64,000 nucleotides of DNA from Halioglobus maricola (GCF_009388985.1 NZ_CP036422.1:1068501-1132500), one strand, 5' to 3'; numbered from the stretch's first letter, positions 15,960-25,127 are shown. The notes: generated by a model not told the origin, from the letters alone. Numbers and translations are program-made.

Positions 15960-18374
15960 GTGGCGAGCAAAACTGACATCGTAGCCCTCAAGTGGGTGGT
16001 CGGCCTGATGAACAAGCAGGCTGAGAATGCTGAGGCGTCCCTCGTCGAGTTCAGCAATGATCCGTCGAACAAACGACCCCTGCTGCAGTGCATGTGGGCT
16101 GTCCACCAGGTCACCTCAACGCTGCGAGCCCTGGGCATGCGCAAAGGGGAGATGCTGACGCTGGAAATGGAGCGCAGCCTCAACTACCTGTACAAAGACA
16201 AAGTGACTGGCGAGCGCCGCAAGCTGACCATGGGCGGCCTGATGCAGGCGCTGAAGGTGCTCCCTGCCTACCTGGCTCACGCTCAGAATGCCCGCGCCGA
16301 CTCCGGCCAGGGTCTGGAGCAACATGTCAACGATCTGCGCCGTTGGCTCGGTGAGCGGCCTCGGCCCCCAGCTTATTTTTTCCATATGGAGATCCCCGAG
16401 GGTGCAGGCATCACGCCCGGTGGCCAGCCTGCCGCCGATGAGGAGATTCGCGAGCGCGCGAATGTCATGCTGGCTCTCTATCTCGAAATGGCCAAGATGG
16501 CCCTTCGCCGCAAGAACGTAAAAGAGAGCATGAAAACAGTGGCGAGAATATCGCGCCGCATGCAGACGCTGTTCTCCGGTACTGAACCCGAGCGTTTTTG
16601 GCTCACCATGATCGGTATTTGTGAGGGCGTCGCCGGTGGCCTGATTGTGCCGGACGAATGTATAGCCCAGATCTTCAAGACCGGTGCGTTCACGATCAAG
16701 TATGCCCGTGAGAACGGGGCGGCTGTCGATCCCAATATGGATTATGAGGCCACCCTCCAGCAAATGTTGTATTACATCGCGGCCTGCAAAGCGCGCCCCG
16801 TGCATATTGGTCGAATCCGCGGCACCTTCGGTATTGATGAAAATACCCTGGGCGACGCCGGGGGCAATCTGATTCACGCAGATGCGCTGGTGACAGCGCT
16901 GAGCTCGGCCCTGGATCAGCTCAATACAGTTGTCGATCACCTGAATACCCACGATCTGGCCGAGGAGGCCAAGCGCGGCGGCGAGCGTGAACTGGACAGC
17001 ACTGCACTGGTAGGTATTGAGGCGACTCAGTACCGCCTGGAAGCGGCCGGCCAGATGGCCCATGCGGATTCTCTGCGCGGTGTTCAGAGCCGTCTCGAGA
17101 AGCTTTATCGCGGGGATTTCAACGACTCTCCCGAGCAGCTTTCCCAGGCGATCAGCGATATTATTCGCGGCATTGTCGACGTCAAACTGGATATCGAACA
17201 CAAGTTGGAGCACGGTCTGGGCAGTTCCTTTTCCAGCCGAGAATTTGAGCTGCGTGAGAGCGTTGTAGCTGCGACCTTCAACCATATGGGTCTGGTTGAA
17301 AACTACATGCACCAGATTCTGCGCCGTAAAGAACTGGCCAGTGCACTCGCCCGGAAACCCAAGGATGCCGAGTCACTGATGCGGCTCACAGTGGCGCTCA
17401 ATCGTCACCTGAATAAAACTGACCAGGGTTATGAAGCGCTCCGTGAATCGGTGCGTCAGGCCGACGCCGACGAAGCCAACGTCGACGAACTGTTCAGGCT
17501 GTCGAAAGAATTCCTCAATGAGCAGGAAACCCTGCCCGATCGCAAGGCGATCGATCTCTCGCTGGAATTGCTCGATGAAATCGCGGGCGCGCTGGGCTTT
17601 GCCGGGATGGAAGAGGAAGCCAGCATTATCGACCATTGCTCTGGTTGGTTGCGAGCTGCGAGCAAGGCGGGTGAGGTGCGTGAGGACGACGCTTTCCGCT
17701 GCTTCGCCGAGGCGTTTGCGCAGCTTGAACTGCATCTGCAGCGCTCCGTCATAGACCCACTGGATGATACTGGGCACATGCTGTCCATTGCCCAGCAGCG
17801 GGCTGAGGAGCTCGAAGAATTCGCCGCCAAACTCTCCTCGGGCGCCGAGGTTGTCGATGGCAACTGGTCTGAGCCGAAGAACTATGTCGAAGACGGTGAA
17901 ATTCCCCCCGAATTCCGCGAGGTGTTTATCGAGGAGTCGGAAGAAATCGTTGGTGAAATTTCCACACTGACGCCCAAGTGGCTGGAAAATCTGGACGACA
18001 AGGAACTGCTCCGCGAAATTCGCCGCCATTTCCATACCTTCAAGGGCAATGGTCGCGCGGTGGGTGCAAATATTCTCGGCGAGCTGGGTTGGGCGGTGCA
18101 GGACATGCTTGACCGTGTGCTGGACGGCGACCTGGAAGTCGGCGAAAGCCTCAAATTGCTCATGGACGATGTTGTGAATGAGCTACCGGCACTCGTGGCC
18201 TCCTACAAGGACGGCACGAGCTTTGACGTTACCCGAACACGCGAGTTGACGGATCGTTGCTTCCGTATGGCCAGCGGCGCCGGGGAAGACCTGGCGGGTG
18301 CACTGCCTCAAATTGACGACCAGGCAGCGGGAAGTAGCTCCGATGCATCGGTCTCCGAGCCTCTGGGCCACTGA
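15960..18374 (+). CDS. ChpA/PilL- and FimL-like Hpt protein without kinase domain
   Basis: An 804-residue protein starting with GTG, with GGAGG seven bases upstream (15948-15952); an in-frame TTG at 15954 is too close to that site. The N-terminal 150 residues (CMWAVHQVTSTLRALGMRKG through KVLPAYLAHAQ) follow the N-terminal pattern of ChpA and FimL, a degenerate Hpt-like bundle with no phosphorylatable His. A long helical middle follows. Near the end is a real Hpt domain with RRHFHTFKGNGRAVGA, His692 being the likely phosphorylation site. No CheA dimerisation, ATPase or CheW-like domain is present. Its neighbours are a CheY-like receiver and a second Hpt protein, so the pair looks like a split ChpA lacking its catalytic core. 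Confidence 0.87.
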   Translation: MASKTDIVALKWVVGLMNKQAENAEASLVEFSNDPSNKRPLLQCMWAVHQVTSTLRALGMRKGEMLTLEMERSLNYLYKDKVTGERRKLTMGGLMQALKVLPAYLAHAQNARADSGQGLEQHVNDLRRWLGERPRPPAYFFHMEIPEGAGITPGGQPAADEEIRERANVMLALYLEMAKMALRRKNVKESMKTVARISRRMQTLFSGTEPERFWLTMIGICEGVAGGLIVPDECIAQIFKTGAFTIKYARENGAAVDPNMDYEATLQQMLYYIAACKARPVHIGRIRGTFGIDENTLGDAGGNLIHADALVTALSSALDQLNTVVDHLNTHDLAEEAKRGGERELDSTALVGIEATQYRLEAAGQMAHADSLRGVQSRLEKLYRGDFNDSPEQLSQAISDIIRGIVDVKLDIEHKLEHGLGSSFSSREFELRESVVAATFNHMGLVENYMHQILRRKELASALARKPKDAESLMRLTVALNRHLNKTDQGYEALRESVRQADADEANVDELFRLSKEFLNEQETLPDRKAIDLSLELLDEIAGALGFAGMEEEASIIDHCSGWLRAASKAGEVREDDAFRCFAEAFAQLELHLQRSVIDPLDDTGHMLSIAQQRAEELEEFAAKLSSGAEVVDGNWSEPKNYVEDGEIPPEFREVFIEESEEIVGEISTLTPKWLENLDDKELLREIRRHFHTFKGNGRAVGANILGELGWAVQDMLDRVLDGDLEVGESLKLLMDDVVNELPALVASYKDGTSFDVTRTRELTDRCFRMASGAGEDLAGALPQIDDQAAGSSSDASVSEPLGH

Positions 18375-18403
18375 GTCGCCCGCGGCGCGGAAGGAGAAGC
18401 ATC

Positions 18404-21094
18404 GTGCAGACTGATAATGACAATGGCACTTCGCAGGAAGTGACGGACGGCCTGGATAGTACCCAGGAGTCAATGGTCCACTGGCTGATGGACGAGCTGG
18501 ACAAGGACGAGCCAAGCGAGAAGTTGTTTGTCGTCGATCGCCAGGCCCCGGTGGATATGTCGCTCAGCGCCTTTGAAGCCGAGATTGCCGCGAGGCCCAT
18601 GCAGCGTGGCCGCGATGGCGCTGACTCGTTTGATGCCTATGTTGGTGAGGAAGTGGTTATGTCCTCCGACTCCGCCAGCGGAGACATCTATCAGGACAGC
18701 CCGAGTGCCGATCTCAGCGAAGATTTGAACATCGAAGAGGTGATGGCCCTCGATTTCTCCCGTGATGAAGAGCTGGGGGTTTTCGAGGGTAAAATCGACG
18801 TCGCGGATGGCGACGATATCCTGGGTCTTGAAGAAGATGACGACATTGGTGAGACCTATCTGACGGTCAAGCGTGTCAAGAAGGGCGTCGAGGCGGAGGT
18901 TGCCCAGCCCGCACCGGTTGCTCCTGTGCAGGAAGCACCACCTGAAGAGCCTGCCCCCGTTGCAGCCGAGGCTGCAATCGATACCCAATCTGATAGCGTC
19001 GAAGACTATATTGCGGCCAACCCTGCGCCCAGCGATGATGAGGAATTCGACGACTACCTCGTGGCTGGAGCTGATCTTGAAGAGACAGATAGCGATATCG
19101 GCGGTTTGGAACTGGTCGCACAGGAATCCATTGTCGATGTAACGCCGGACGAGCCGGTGGACCTGCCGGAAGAGATCCAGGAGGTCGCGGCAGCGGCGGG
19201 CGAGAACATTCTATCCGCGGTGACGCCGCTGATCGGCCCGCTGATGGAAGAATTGAATGGCTTGCTCGCGACTCGCCTGAGCGCCATGGGTCGCCCGGCG
19301 GACGCTGTTTATGCCGATTTCTCCCTGGCCAGTGATGAGGCCAGCACCAACATGGCCCGCAGTCAGGATTACGCGCCGGTCATGGAAGTATTCACAGAGA
19401 TACCCTCCAGCCTTGCTGAGTTGAGCGAGACACAACGCAAAGCGGTATTCCTGCGCCTTTGCTGGATGGATAGCGGTGATATCTGCAACAACCTGTTCCG
19501 TGAGAACACGGACAAAGGCGTAATCGAGATGGATGTTCCGCCTGTGCTGCGCGCGGTGGACAACACAGTCTTCGACGAGGGCATCCTCGACGAGGATCTC
19601 GATGCTGATCTGGCACCCAGTGGCTGGGAGCCTGGCAAAGAAGACACGGATATCGATGCACTGTTTGGCGAATTCGATGGCGCCGATAGCGTTGAGCTTG
19701 CCGACGAGACAACGGAAACACTCGACAAGGTGGCCGCGTCACCCGCTGTCGAAAGCGCACCTGCGCCACAGCCGCCGGCTGCTGCACCTGCAGCACCCCT
19801 GGTTGCTCAGGATACGTCCTGGTGCGTCCCCGCAGATCTCCCTTTCAGTCGCGCTGTGCCGGAAGGCGGCAGCGTGCTGGAAAACTTCCTCGATGCTTTC
19901 GTCGAGGAGGGCACTATCGAAGTCGAGAAGTTGGGCGAAACTTTCGAGGCATGGGAACTATCTCCTGCGGATGCCGATATCCACAAGGAAATCGCCCGTG
20001 CACTGCACACCTTGAAGGGTATATCCAAGGGTATCGGGCTGTTGGGCTTCGGCACGCTTATAGAGAACTTCGAAGTTCTGTTTGGGGGGCTGCCAAAGCC
20101 CGAGGCGAAGGAAGAGAAGAACTATTTCCGGATCATGCATGCCTGGCGTGAAGCCGCGGTTCAGGGCGTCGCTGCAATAAAGGCAAACCGATGCGATATC
20201 GGCAGCGTGATTCCGTATGTCGAAGCACCGGCGGATTACATCGCAGCCGAGCCCATAGTGGCGGTCGCTACACCGGATCAGGCTGTTCCAGTCGAGGAAA
20301 CACTAGACGAGCCGTTGGCGGAAGCTGCGCCTCAGGCGGCAGAAGTGGACGCCGAGAATCTGGACAGTTTGCGAAGCCTGGCCGGACAGGAGCAGGCGCT
20401 ACGGGCCCACAGCAGCGACATCTTCACCGAAATTCAGGCCAAACTATCCGCTGTTCGCGGGCTGGTGGCCGATATCGAGAACACCGCCCTACAGGGTGAA
20501 TTGGACGGCCTGGCAGTGCTAATTGAGCGCGCCAGTAACAACAACGCAGAGGCGGAAGCATTGCTCGAGAAACAATCAGAAGCGGTTATGTCGTTGGGCG
20601 GGCAGACGCCCGGAGCCCCAGATAGCGAGGTCGTAGCGGGTACTGAGCCTGCATCAGCGGCGGAACAAGCGCAAGCTGCCCCCGCGCCGCGTGAGGTGGA
20701 AGACGGTGTGTTTGCGCTGGTCGTAGATGACTCAAGAACTCAGCGAATGGTGGCGACCAGTCAGCTGGGCACGATAGGGGTTGAGACTGAGACAGCTGAA
20801 AACGGCGCGGTGGCGATCGATTGGCTCAATACCACTGATCGCCTTCCGAACATTATATTGCTGGACGTGGAAATGCCGGTCAAAGATGGCATTCAGACCA
20901 TGCGCGAAATTCGCGAATCCAGCCGCTTCGGCCACGTTCCAGTCATCATGGTGACCTCGCGTACCGGCATCAAGCATCGGACCCTCGCTGAAGAGGCCGG
21001 GTGCAATGGCTATATGGGCAAACCCTTCAACTTCCGCATGCTGGTGAGCCAGATTAGCGAATTGACCGGTCAGCACCTCGAGATCGACGGATAA
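18404..21094 (+). CDS. ChpA/PilL-like Hpt and C-terminal receiver protein without kinase domain
   Basis: An 896-residue very acidic protein with a GTG start and AAGGAG seven bases upstream. Long Ala/Pro/Glu-rich linkers separate the parts, for example about residues 160-200 and 440-465. An Hpt domain holds EIARALHTLKGISKGIG with likely site His535. A coiled region at about residues 645-725 precedes a C-terminal receiver with VVDDSRTQRM, phosphoacceptor Asp821 in ILLDVEMPVKDG and the normal Lys-Pro in YMGKPFNFRM. No HATPase or CheW-like domain is found. Together with the preceding gene it reproduces the ends, but not the kinase core, of ChpA. A kinase must come from elsewhere if this relay is active. 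Confidence 0.88.
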   Translation: MQTDNDNGTSQEVTDGLDSTQESMVHWLMDELDKDEPSEKLFVVDRQAPVDMSLSAFEAEIAARPMQRGRDGADSFDAYVGEEVVMSSDSASGDIYQDSPSADLSEDLNIEEVMALDFSRDEELGVFEGKIDVADGDDILGLEEDDDIGETYLTVKRVKKGVEAEVAQPAPVAPVQEAPPEEPAPVAAEAAIDTQSDSVEDYIAANPAPSDDEEFDDYLVAGADLEETDSDIGGLELVAQESIVDVTPDEPVDLPEEIQEVAAAAGENILSAVTPLIGPLMEELNGLLATRLSAMGRPADAVYADFSLASDEASTNMARSQDYAPVMEVFTEIPSSLAELSETQRKAVFLRLCWMDSGDICNNLFRENTDKGVIEMDVPPVLRAVDNTVFDEGILDEDLDADLAPSGWEPGKEDTDIDALFGEFDGADSVELADETTETLDKVAASPAVESAPAPQPPAAAPAAPLVAQDTSWCVPADLPFSRAVPEGGSVLENFLDAFVEEGTIEVEKLGETFEAWELSPADADIHKEIARALHTLKGISKGIGLLGFGTLIENFEVLFGGLPKPEAKEEKNYFRIMHAWREAAVQGVAAIKANRCDIGSVIPYVEAPADYIAAEPIVAVATPDQAVPVEETLDEPLAEAAPQAAEVDAENLDSLRSLAGQEQALRAHSSDIFTEIQAKLSAVRGLVADIENTALQGELDGLAVLIERASNNNAEAEALLEKQSEAVMSLGGQTPGAPDSEVVAGTEPASAAEQAQAAPAPREVEDGVFALVVDDSRTQRMVATSQLGTIGVETETAENGAVAIDWLNTTDRLPNIILLDVEMPVKDGIQTMREIRESSRFGHVPVIMVTSRTGIKHRTLAEEAGCNGYMGKPFNFRMLVSQISELTGQHLEIDG

Positions 21095-21122
21095 CGGTCC
21101 CCCGGCCTTCAAAGGAGCACAC

Positions 21123-21524
21123 GTGCAATTGCAACTGGACAAGTTGGTGGAAAGTATCGAGCTCGCCTTTGGTGAGGAGCTTCCCTTTGTGACAGGCCCT
21201 ATTACGGAGGACCAGAGGGCTGCTTTGCAGCAGGTATTTGGCGATGCGGGTTACCAGAGTTATCTGCAGGACCAGGTGAATCGTCAGATCGTCAGGGATT
21301 ACCTGACCAATGCCGTGGTGCTGGGCTTTATCACTGAGGCTGATGTGGTCGCTCTGGAAGGTAAGCTAGACAGTGCTGAATTGCGCTCGGCGATGTCTCT
21401 GCACATGCTGATGAACTCCATAGAGCAGGCTGACGACCTGCTCGCTCAGGGTGTCCCTGAGCCTCTTCAGGCACTAGAACCCGACCAAAAGTCCCCCCCG
21501 CACATGCACTTGATCAGCAGCTGA
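21123..21524 (+). CDS. Small protein of unknown function at the end of the signalling cluster
   Basis: A 133-residue soluble, mostly helical, acidic protein that I do not recognise. It starts with GTG after a good AAGGAG site, 28 bases after the Hpt-receiver gene, so it belongs to the same transcript. No signal peptide, membrane segment or known catalytic motif is seen. The two preceding cluster genes also start with GTG and have strong ribosome binding sites. Confidence 0.72.
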   Translation: MQLQLDKLVESIELAFGEELPFVTGPITEDQRAALQQVFGDAGYQSYLQDQVNRQIVRDYLTNAVVLGFITEADVVALEGKLDSAELRSAMSLHMLMNSIEQADDLLAQGVPEPLQALEPDQKSPPHMHLISS

Positions 21525-21651
21525 CTCGAAAACTAGTCAAAAAATTGGCATTTTGATTCAAGTTTTGGGTAAAAAGCAGCCGATCTGTGTAAAAAAATGG
21601 CCAACAAATACCGTTTTTGGCAAATTTAGCGAAAATCTGGCCAAATTACCG

Positions 21652-21681
21652 TTGCCCCCATTCCCCTTCCTCACATATAAC
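21652..21681 (+). promoter_or_regulatory. Putative promoter of the orphan gene at 21771
   Basis: TTGCCC (21652-21657) and TATAAC (21676-21681) are 18 bases apart. The predicted transcript would start near 21688 and carry a leader of about 80 bases. Confidence 0.45.
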
Positions 21682-21689
21682 TATTAGGC

Positions 21690-21727
21690 ATGCTGCAAGG
21701 GAGCAGCATCGTGCGGGCTTATACCCG
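21690..21727 (+). promoter_or_regulatory. Two consecutive hairpins in the predicted leader
   Basis: ATGCTGC (21690-21696) pairs perfectly with GCAGCAT (21703-21709) around a six-base loop AAGGGA. CGGG (21714-21717) pairs with CCCG (21724-21727) around CTTATA. They lie between the predicted transcription start and the ribosome binding site. The first loop contains AAGGGA, which resembles a Shine-Dalgarno sequence. Confidence 0.4.
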
Positions 21728-21770
21728 TTAAGACCAACGGAATGGATAAAACTAATATTTGGGGGCCAAG

Positions 21771-22103
21771 ATGTTGACGATCACACCTACAGCATCACTT
21801 GAAAGCGCAGCGAGCAACGACCTGGAAGTCTTTGCTGTCATCGACGGTAAGAAAGTTTTCCTGCCCGAAGATGCAAACTACATCATGCAGGACCGTCGTG
21901 GCCTGTGGTACTACTCTACTCGCAAGCCTCGCCCAAAAGAGGGCGACTGGACACCGAACAAAACCAGTATCTCCTGCCGTAGTGAAGGCGGATTTGTGCG
22001 GGCTTTGAAGACAGACACGGTTCAGTCTTGGCTTGATACCTGTCAGCGGACAGTGCGCATGGTTGGGAAGACAGCTGGTGAGCGCCGCCCGGCGGACGCC
22101 TGA
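21771..22103 (+). CDS. Orphan small protein of unknown function
   Basis: A 110-residue basic soluble protein that I do not recognise. The core FAVIDGKKVFLPEDANYIMQ and GLWYYSTRKPRPKEGDW looks like a small beta-rich fold. The ATG at 21771 is preceded by GGGGG five bases upstream; an in-frame TTG at 21759 lacks such a site. It has a predicted promoter and structured leader of its own and converges on the gene at 22124. Confidence 0.68.
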   Translation: MLTITPTASLESAASNDLEVFAVIDGKKVFLPEDANYIMQDRRGLWYYSTRKPRPKEGDWTPNKTSISCRSEGGFVRALKTDTVQSWLDTCQRTVRMVGKTAGERRPADA

Positions 22104-22123
22104 GGCGGGCCAGGAAGCAGGTA

Positions 22124-22651
22124 CTATGAGGCGATAGCGTGCTCGATTTCGGGTTCCGCTGTCGCTATCCACTCATCGAGCGATGCAGCGTTTTCCTGTA
22201 ACTGGGGGCACAGCTCGCGATTCAGACGGCGGTAGGCTTCCTGCCAGACATCTGCGTACATGAGCATGGCACAACGCTGACGCAGCGGCATGCTTTCGGG
22301 CAGTGCCAGAGGGTCTAGCTGGCGGTTGCGGAAGCCAGAGCTCAGCACGCTGGCAATGACTTCATTTTCGCGGTTATCCCGCAATTCACCTTCAAATCGA
22401 CGCAGGCACATAGTCAGCTTGTCGCGGCCAGGAAATTCTTTATCAACCACTATGTTGTGTACCCACAGAGGCAACTCGCTGGTGAAGTGCGCACGAAAAG
22501 CGGCAGTATCCATATCGGCAAGTTTGCCGGCGGACGTGTCCGGGAACACGCGGCGCATGTTCAACTCGCTGCGTGTTTTGAAACCGCGCGTATAGAAAGC
22601 TTCCATACGTGCGCCTACCAGCGCGACATGGGTTAGCTGGAATTCCGACAT
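22124..22651 (-). CDS. Protein of unknown function
   Basis: A 175-residue soluble, helix-rich protein with no recognised domain. Distinct segments are FQLTHVALVGARMEAFYTRG, RENEVIASVLSSGFRNRQLD and MLMYADVWQEAYRRLNREL. No signal peptide or membrane segment is seen. It stands alone, convergent with the orphan gene at 21771 and divergent from the GGDEF-EAL gene. The ATG at 22651 has a weak AAGGAT upstream. Confidence 0.7.
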   Translation of the reverse strand: MSEFQLTHVALVGARMEAFYTRGFKTRSELNMRRVFPDTSAGKLADMDTAAFRAHFTSELPLWVHNIVVDKEFPGRDKLTMCLRRFEGELRDNRENEVIASVLSSGFRNRQLDPLALPESMPLRQRCAMLMYADVWQEAYRRLNRELCPQLQENAASLDEWIATAEPEIEHAIAS

Positions 22652-22746
22652 CTGGGCCGCATCCTTATCTTGTAATACCGAAATTCAACCATAAGCACTC
22701 CACTCGCCACCAGTAAAAAAGTGGGAAAAGTAGATCTTTCCGTGCT

Positions 22747-22775
22747 TTGAAACTAGTGATCGCTTACCACATACT
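22747..22775 (+). promoter_or_regulatory. Putative promoter of the GGDEF-EAL gene
   Basis: TTGAAA (22747-22752) and CATACT (22770-22775) are 17 bases apart in the 158-base divergent gap. Transcription would start near 22782, just before the ATG at 22810. Confidence 0.5.
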
Positions 22776-22809
22776 GTGGCTATAACAACAGGGGACGGGT
22801 GGACACCGG

Positions 22810-25125
22810 ATGAGCATTGCCGGAAAGTTCAATGCATTGGTAATTTCGATCGTGGTGAGTGTAGGCCTGCTGGTCTGCGGCCTCACCAGTGTGCGAGAGT
22901 ATCGAGCAGAACGCGATCGGGTATTTGGCGAGCTTGAGCAGCAGGTGAATGGACGCCACCAGATCGCCTATGGGCTCTATCGCAGTAACCCATCAGCCGT
23001 GAGATCCGCCGTGCAGCCATTGCTGCAGTCTCCCGTTGCCAGCATTGCCGTGTTCACAGCCCAGGGCAGCCAGGTGCTGGCGCTCGGGAGCACGGAGGTG
23101 CTGCCCACACTGCCCGAGGCGCGTCCCGGTGCAGCTTCCGCTGATATCAGCGTCTTGTCTCTGGGTGCCGAAGGTCAGAGTGCAAGCAGTGGCCTGTTAG
23201 GTGCGTTCTTCCCGCCCGGGGCGGCTTTTCACATCAACGTACCCGCCTATGCCGGGGTGAGCCCGCTGGATGAAGTTACCCCGGAGGCGTTTGTCCTCGC
23301 CCAGAGCGAGGCGGCGGTCGGCAGCAGCCGCCACGTTATGGGCTATATCCACTTCGTCGTGCCCCAGCGCACGCTTTTGCAGCAGCTGTTACCCCAACTG
23401 ACGTCTATTCTCCTCGCCTGCGGCCTGTTCGGCATAGTCAGCATCGCGTTCAGTGCTGCGCTTACGCGCCGTATTACGGCCCCTCTGGAGCGGCTGGCCC
23501 GGGCTGCCGATGATCTTGCCGCCGGTAAGCTCGAGAAGCCGGTGCAGACGCGCGGCAGCGGTGAGATCCAGGACATTGCCCGCATCATCAATAGCGTTTT
23601 CAGTGGCATGTCTGAATACAAGACCCAGATGGACGTTGACCATCAACTGTTGAGCATGAAAGTCGAAGAACGTACAGCACAGCTGTCAAAGCGCAACAAA
23701 GAACTGAACAAGGCGGTGAAGCAGGTTACCCAGGTCAAGAACCGGCTGCGCCAATTCGCGTATTACGACAGCCTTACCGCGCTGCCGAATCGGCGCCTTT
23801 TTACCGAGCAGTTGTCACTTTTGTTGCGCCTGGCGAAGCGGAATGAAGAGCAGTTGGCGCTGCTCTTTCTCGATCTCGATAATTTCAAGCGCATCAACGA
23901 CTCGCTGGGCCATAGTGCCGGCGACCTGTTGTTGCGGGAAGTAGGGGCGCGACTGGCCAACTGTGTGCGCGAAAGTGATGTAGTGGCCCATTACAGCGAA
24001 GCCAATGGCAAGATAGGGGTGTCGCGCCTTGGCGGGGATGAATTTACGGTGGTTTTGAATCATGTGGCCGGGCCCGAGGCTGCCGGTGTCGTGGCCCAGC
24101 GTTTGCTCGATGCCCTGATTGAGCCCATGCTGATCGACGGTCATGAACTGGTAGTGACCCCCAGCGTCGGTATTGCCCTCGCACCAGATCACGCTGAGGA
24201 TGTGGAGGGCCTGCTGCGCTGCGCAGATACCGCGATGTATCACGCCAAGGCTGCGGGCAAGAATAGCTATTTGATATACGACAGCGAGATGGATGCTGCC
24301 GGCCTCGATCGCCTAACCCTGGAAACTGATTTGCGCCGGGCCATGGAGCGCGATGAGCTCGTGCTCTACTACCAGCCCCAGGTGAATACGCGCACCGGGG
24401 CGGTGGAAGGTGCCGAGGCATTGATGCGCTGGATGCATCCGGAGCAGGGCCTGATTCCACCGTTTCGCTTTATTCCACTGGCCGAGGAAATGGGGCTTAT
24501 CGGCGAGATGGGCGATTGGGCTATACGTGAAGCCTGTATGCAGGTGCAACGATTCCGCGAGCAGGGGCTGGTATTGCCGCGCGTCGCTGTCAATGTCTCG
24601 GCCCTGCAGTTCACTCCCAGTTTTGTGCGCAAGGTAAAGGACATTCTTGAAGAGACGGCCGTCGATCCCAGCGTCTTACAGCTGGAATTGACCGAGGGTG
24701 TAGTGATGGGTGATACCCATGCGTCGGTCAATGCCCTCAGCGAATTGCGGGAAATGGGTGTGAGCCTGTCGATCGACGACTTTGGCACAGGGTACTCGTC
24801 TCTGAGTTATCTGAGCCGTTTCCCGCTGACCGAGCTAAAGATCGATCGCAGTTTCGTGATCGCGGCAGACAAGAGTGAAGAGGATGCCAGCCTGGTCATC
24901 GCGATCATCGCTATGGCGCGTGGCCTGGGGCTGGATGTCGTCGCGGAAGGGGTAGAAACGAGCGAGCAGTATCACTTTATCAGTGAGCACGGGGGGACAG
25001 TTATTCAAGGCTATCTGTTCAGTGCACCGGTGCCGGTAGACGAATTTGCAGACTTACTTCGACCTTGGCATTTTGTGCGGCAGCTACAAGATCTGGATGG
25101 GAATGCCCGGCAGATGCCGGGCTAG
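22810..25125 (+). CDS. Membrane GGDEF-EAL protein (cyclic-di-GMP turnover)
   Basis: A 771-residue protein with an N-terminal membrane segment, a periplasmic domain (about residues 30-190), a second membrane helix, a HAMP-like linker and a coiled coil. A GGDEF domain follows with intact RLGGDEF (408-412). RESD, an I-site-like RxxD, lies further upstream than usual because about 12 extra residues (HYSEANGKIGVS) separate it from the signature. The EAL domain keeps EALMRW (Glu536), QLELTEG, SIDDFGTGYSS, KIDRSFV and VVAEGVET, so phosphodiesterase activity is likely. It could act as cyclase, phosphodiesterase or both. It ends 2 bases from a converging gene. Confidence 0.95.
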   Translation: MSIAGKFNALVISIVVSVGLLVCGLTSVREYRAERDRVFGELEQQVNGRHQIAYGLYRSNPSAVRSAVQPLLQSPVASIAVFTAQGSQVLALGSTEVLPTLPEARPGAASADISVLSLGAEGQSASSGLLGAFFPPGAAFHINVPAYAGVSPLDEVTPEAFVLAQSEAAVGSSRHVMGYIHFVVPQRTLLQQLLPQLTSILLACGLFGIVSIAFSAALTRRITAPLERLARAADDLAAGKLEKPVQTRGSGEIQDIARIINSVFSGMSEYKTQMDVDHQLLSMKVEERTAQLSKRNKELNKAVKQVTQVKNRLRQFAYYDSLTALPNRRLFTEQLSLLLRLAKRNEEQLALLFLDLDNFKRINDSLGHSAGDLLLREVGARLANCVRESDVVAHYSEANGKIGVSRLGGDEFTVVLNHVAGPEAAGVVAQRLLDALIEPMLIDGHELVVTPSVGIALAPDHAEDVEGLLRCADTAMYHAKAAGKNSYLIYDSEMDAAGLDRLTLETDLRRAMERDELVLYYQPQVNTRTGAVEGAEALMRWMHPEQGLIPPFRFIPLAEEMGLIGEMGDWAIREACMQVQRFREQGLVLPRVAVNVSALQFTPSFVRKVKDILEETAVDPSVLQLELTEGVVMGDTHASVNALSELREMGVSLSIDDFGTGYSSLSYLSRFPLTELKIDRSFVIAADKSEEDASLVIAIIAMARGLGLDVVAEGVETSEQYHFISEHGGTVIQGYLFSAPVPVDEFADLLRPWHFVRQLQDLDGNARQMPG

Positions 25126-25127
25126 CA

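Larger units (their letters stand above)
21525..21770. other. AT-rich intergenic region with promoter and structured leader
   Basis: The first half is much more AT-rich than its surroundings and holds near-repeats of TGGCAAATT/TGGCCAAATT (about 21618-21647). The second half holds a promoter-like pair and two hairpins, listed separately. No coding frame is convincing. Confidence 0.5.

Noticed and set aside
16116..17312. Minus-strand open frame of 398 codons
   Set aside because: It is antisense to the ChpA-like gene, which has a ribosome binding site and recognisable Hpt motifs.
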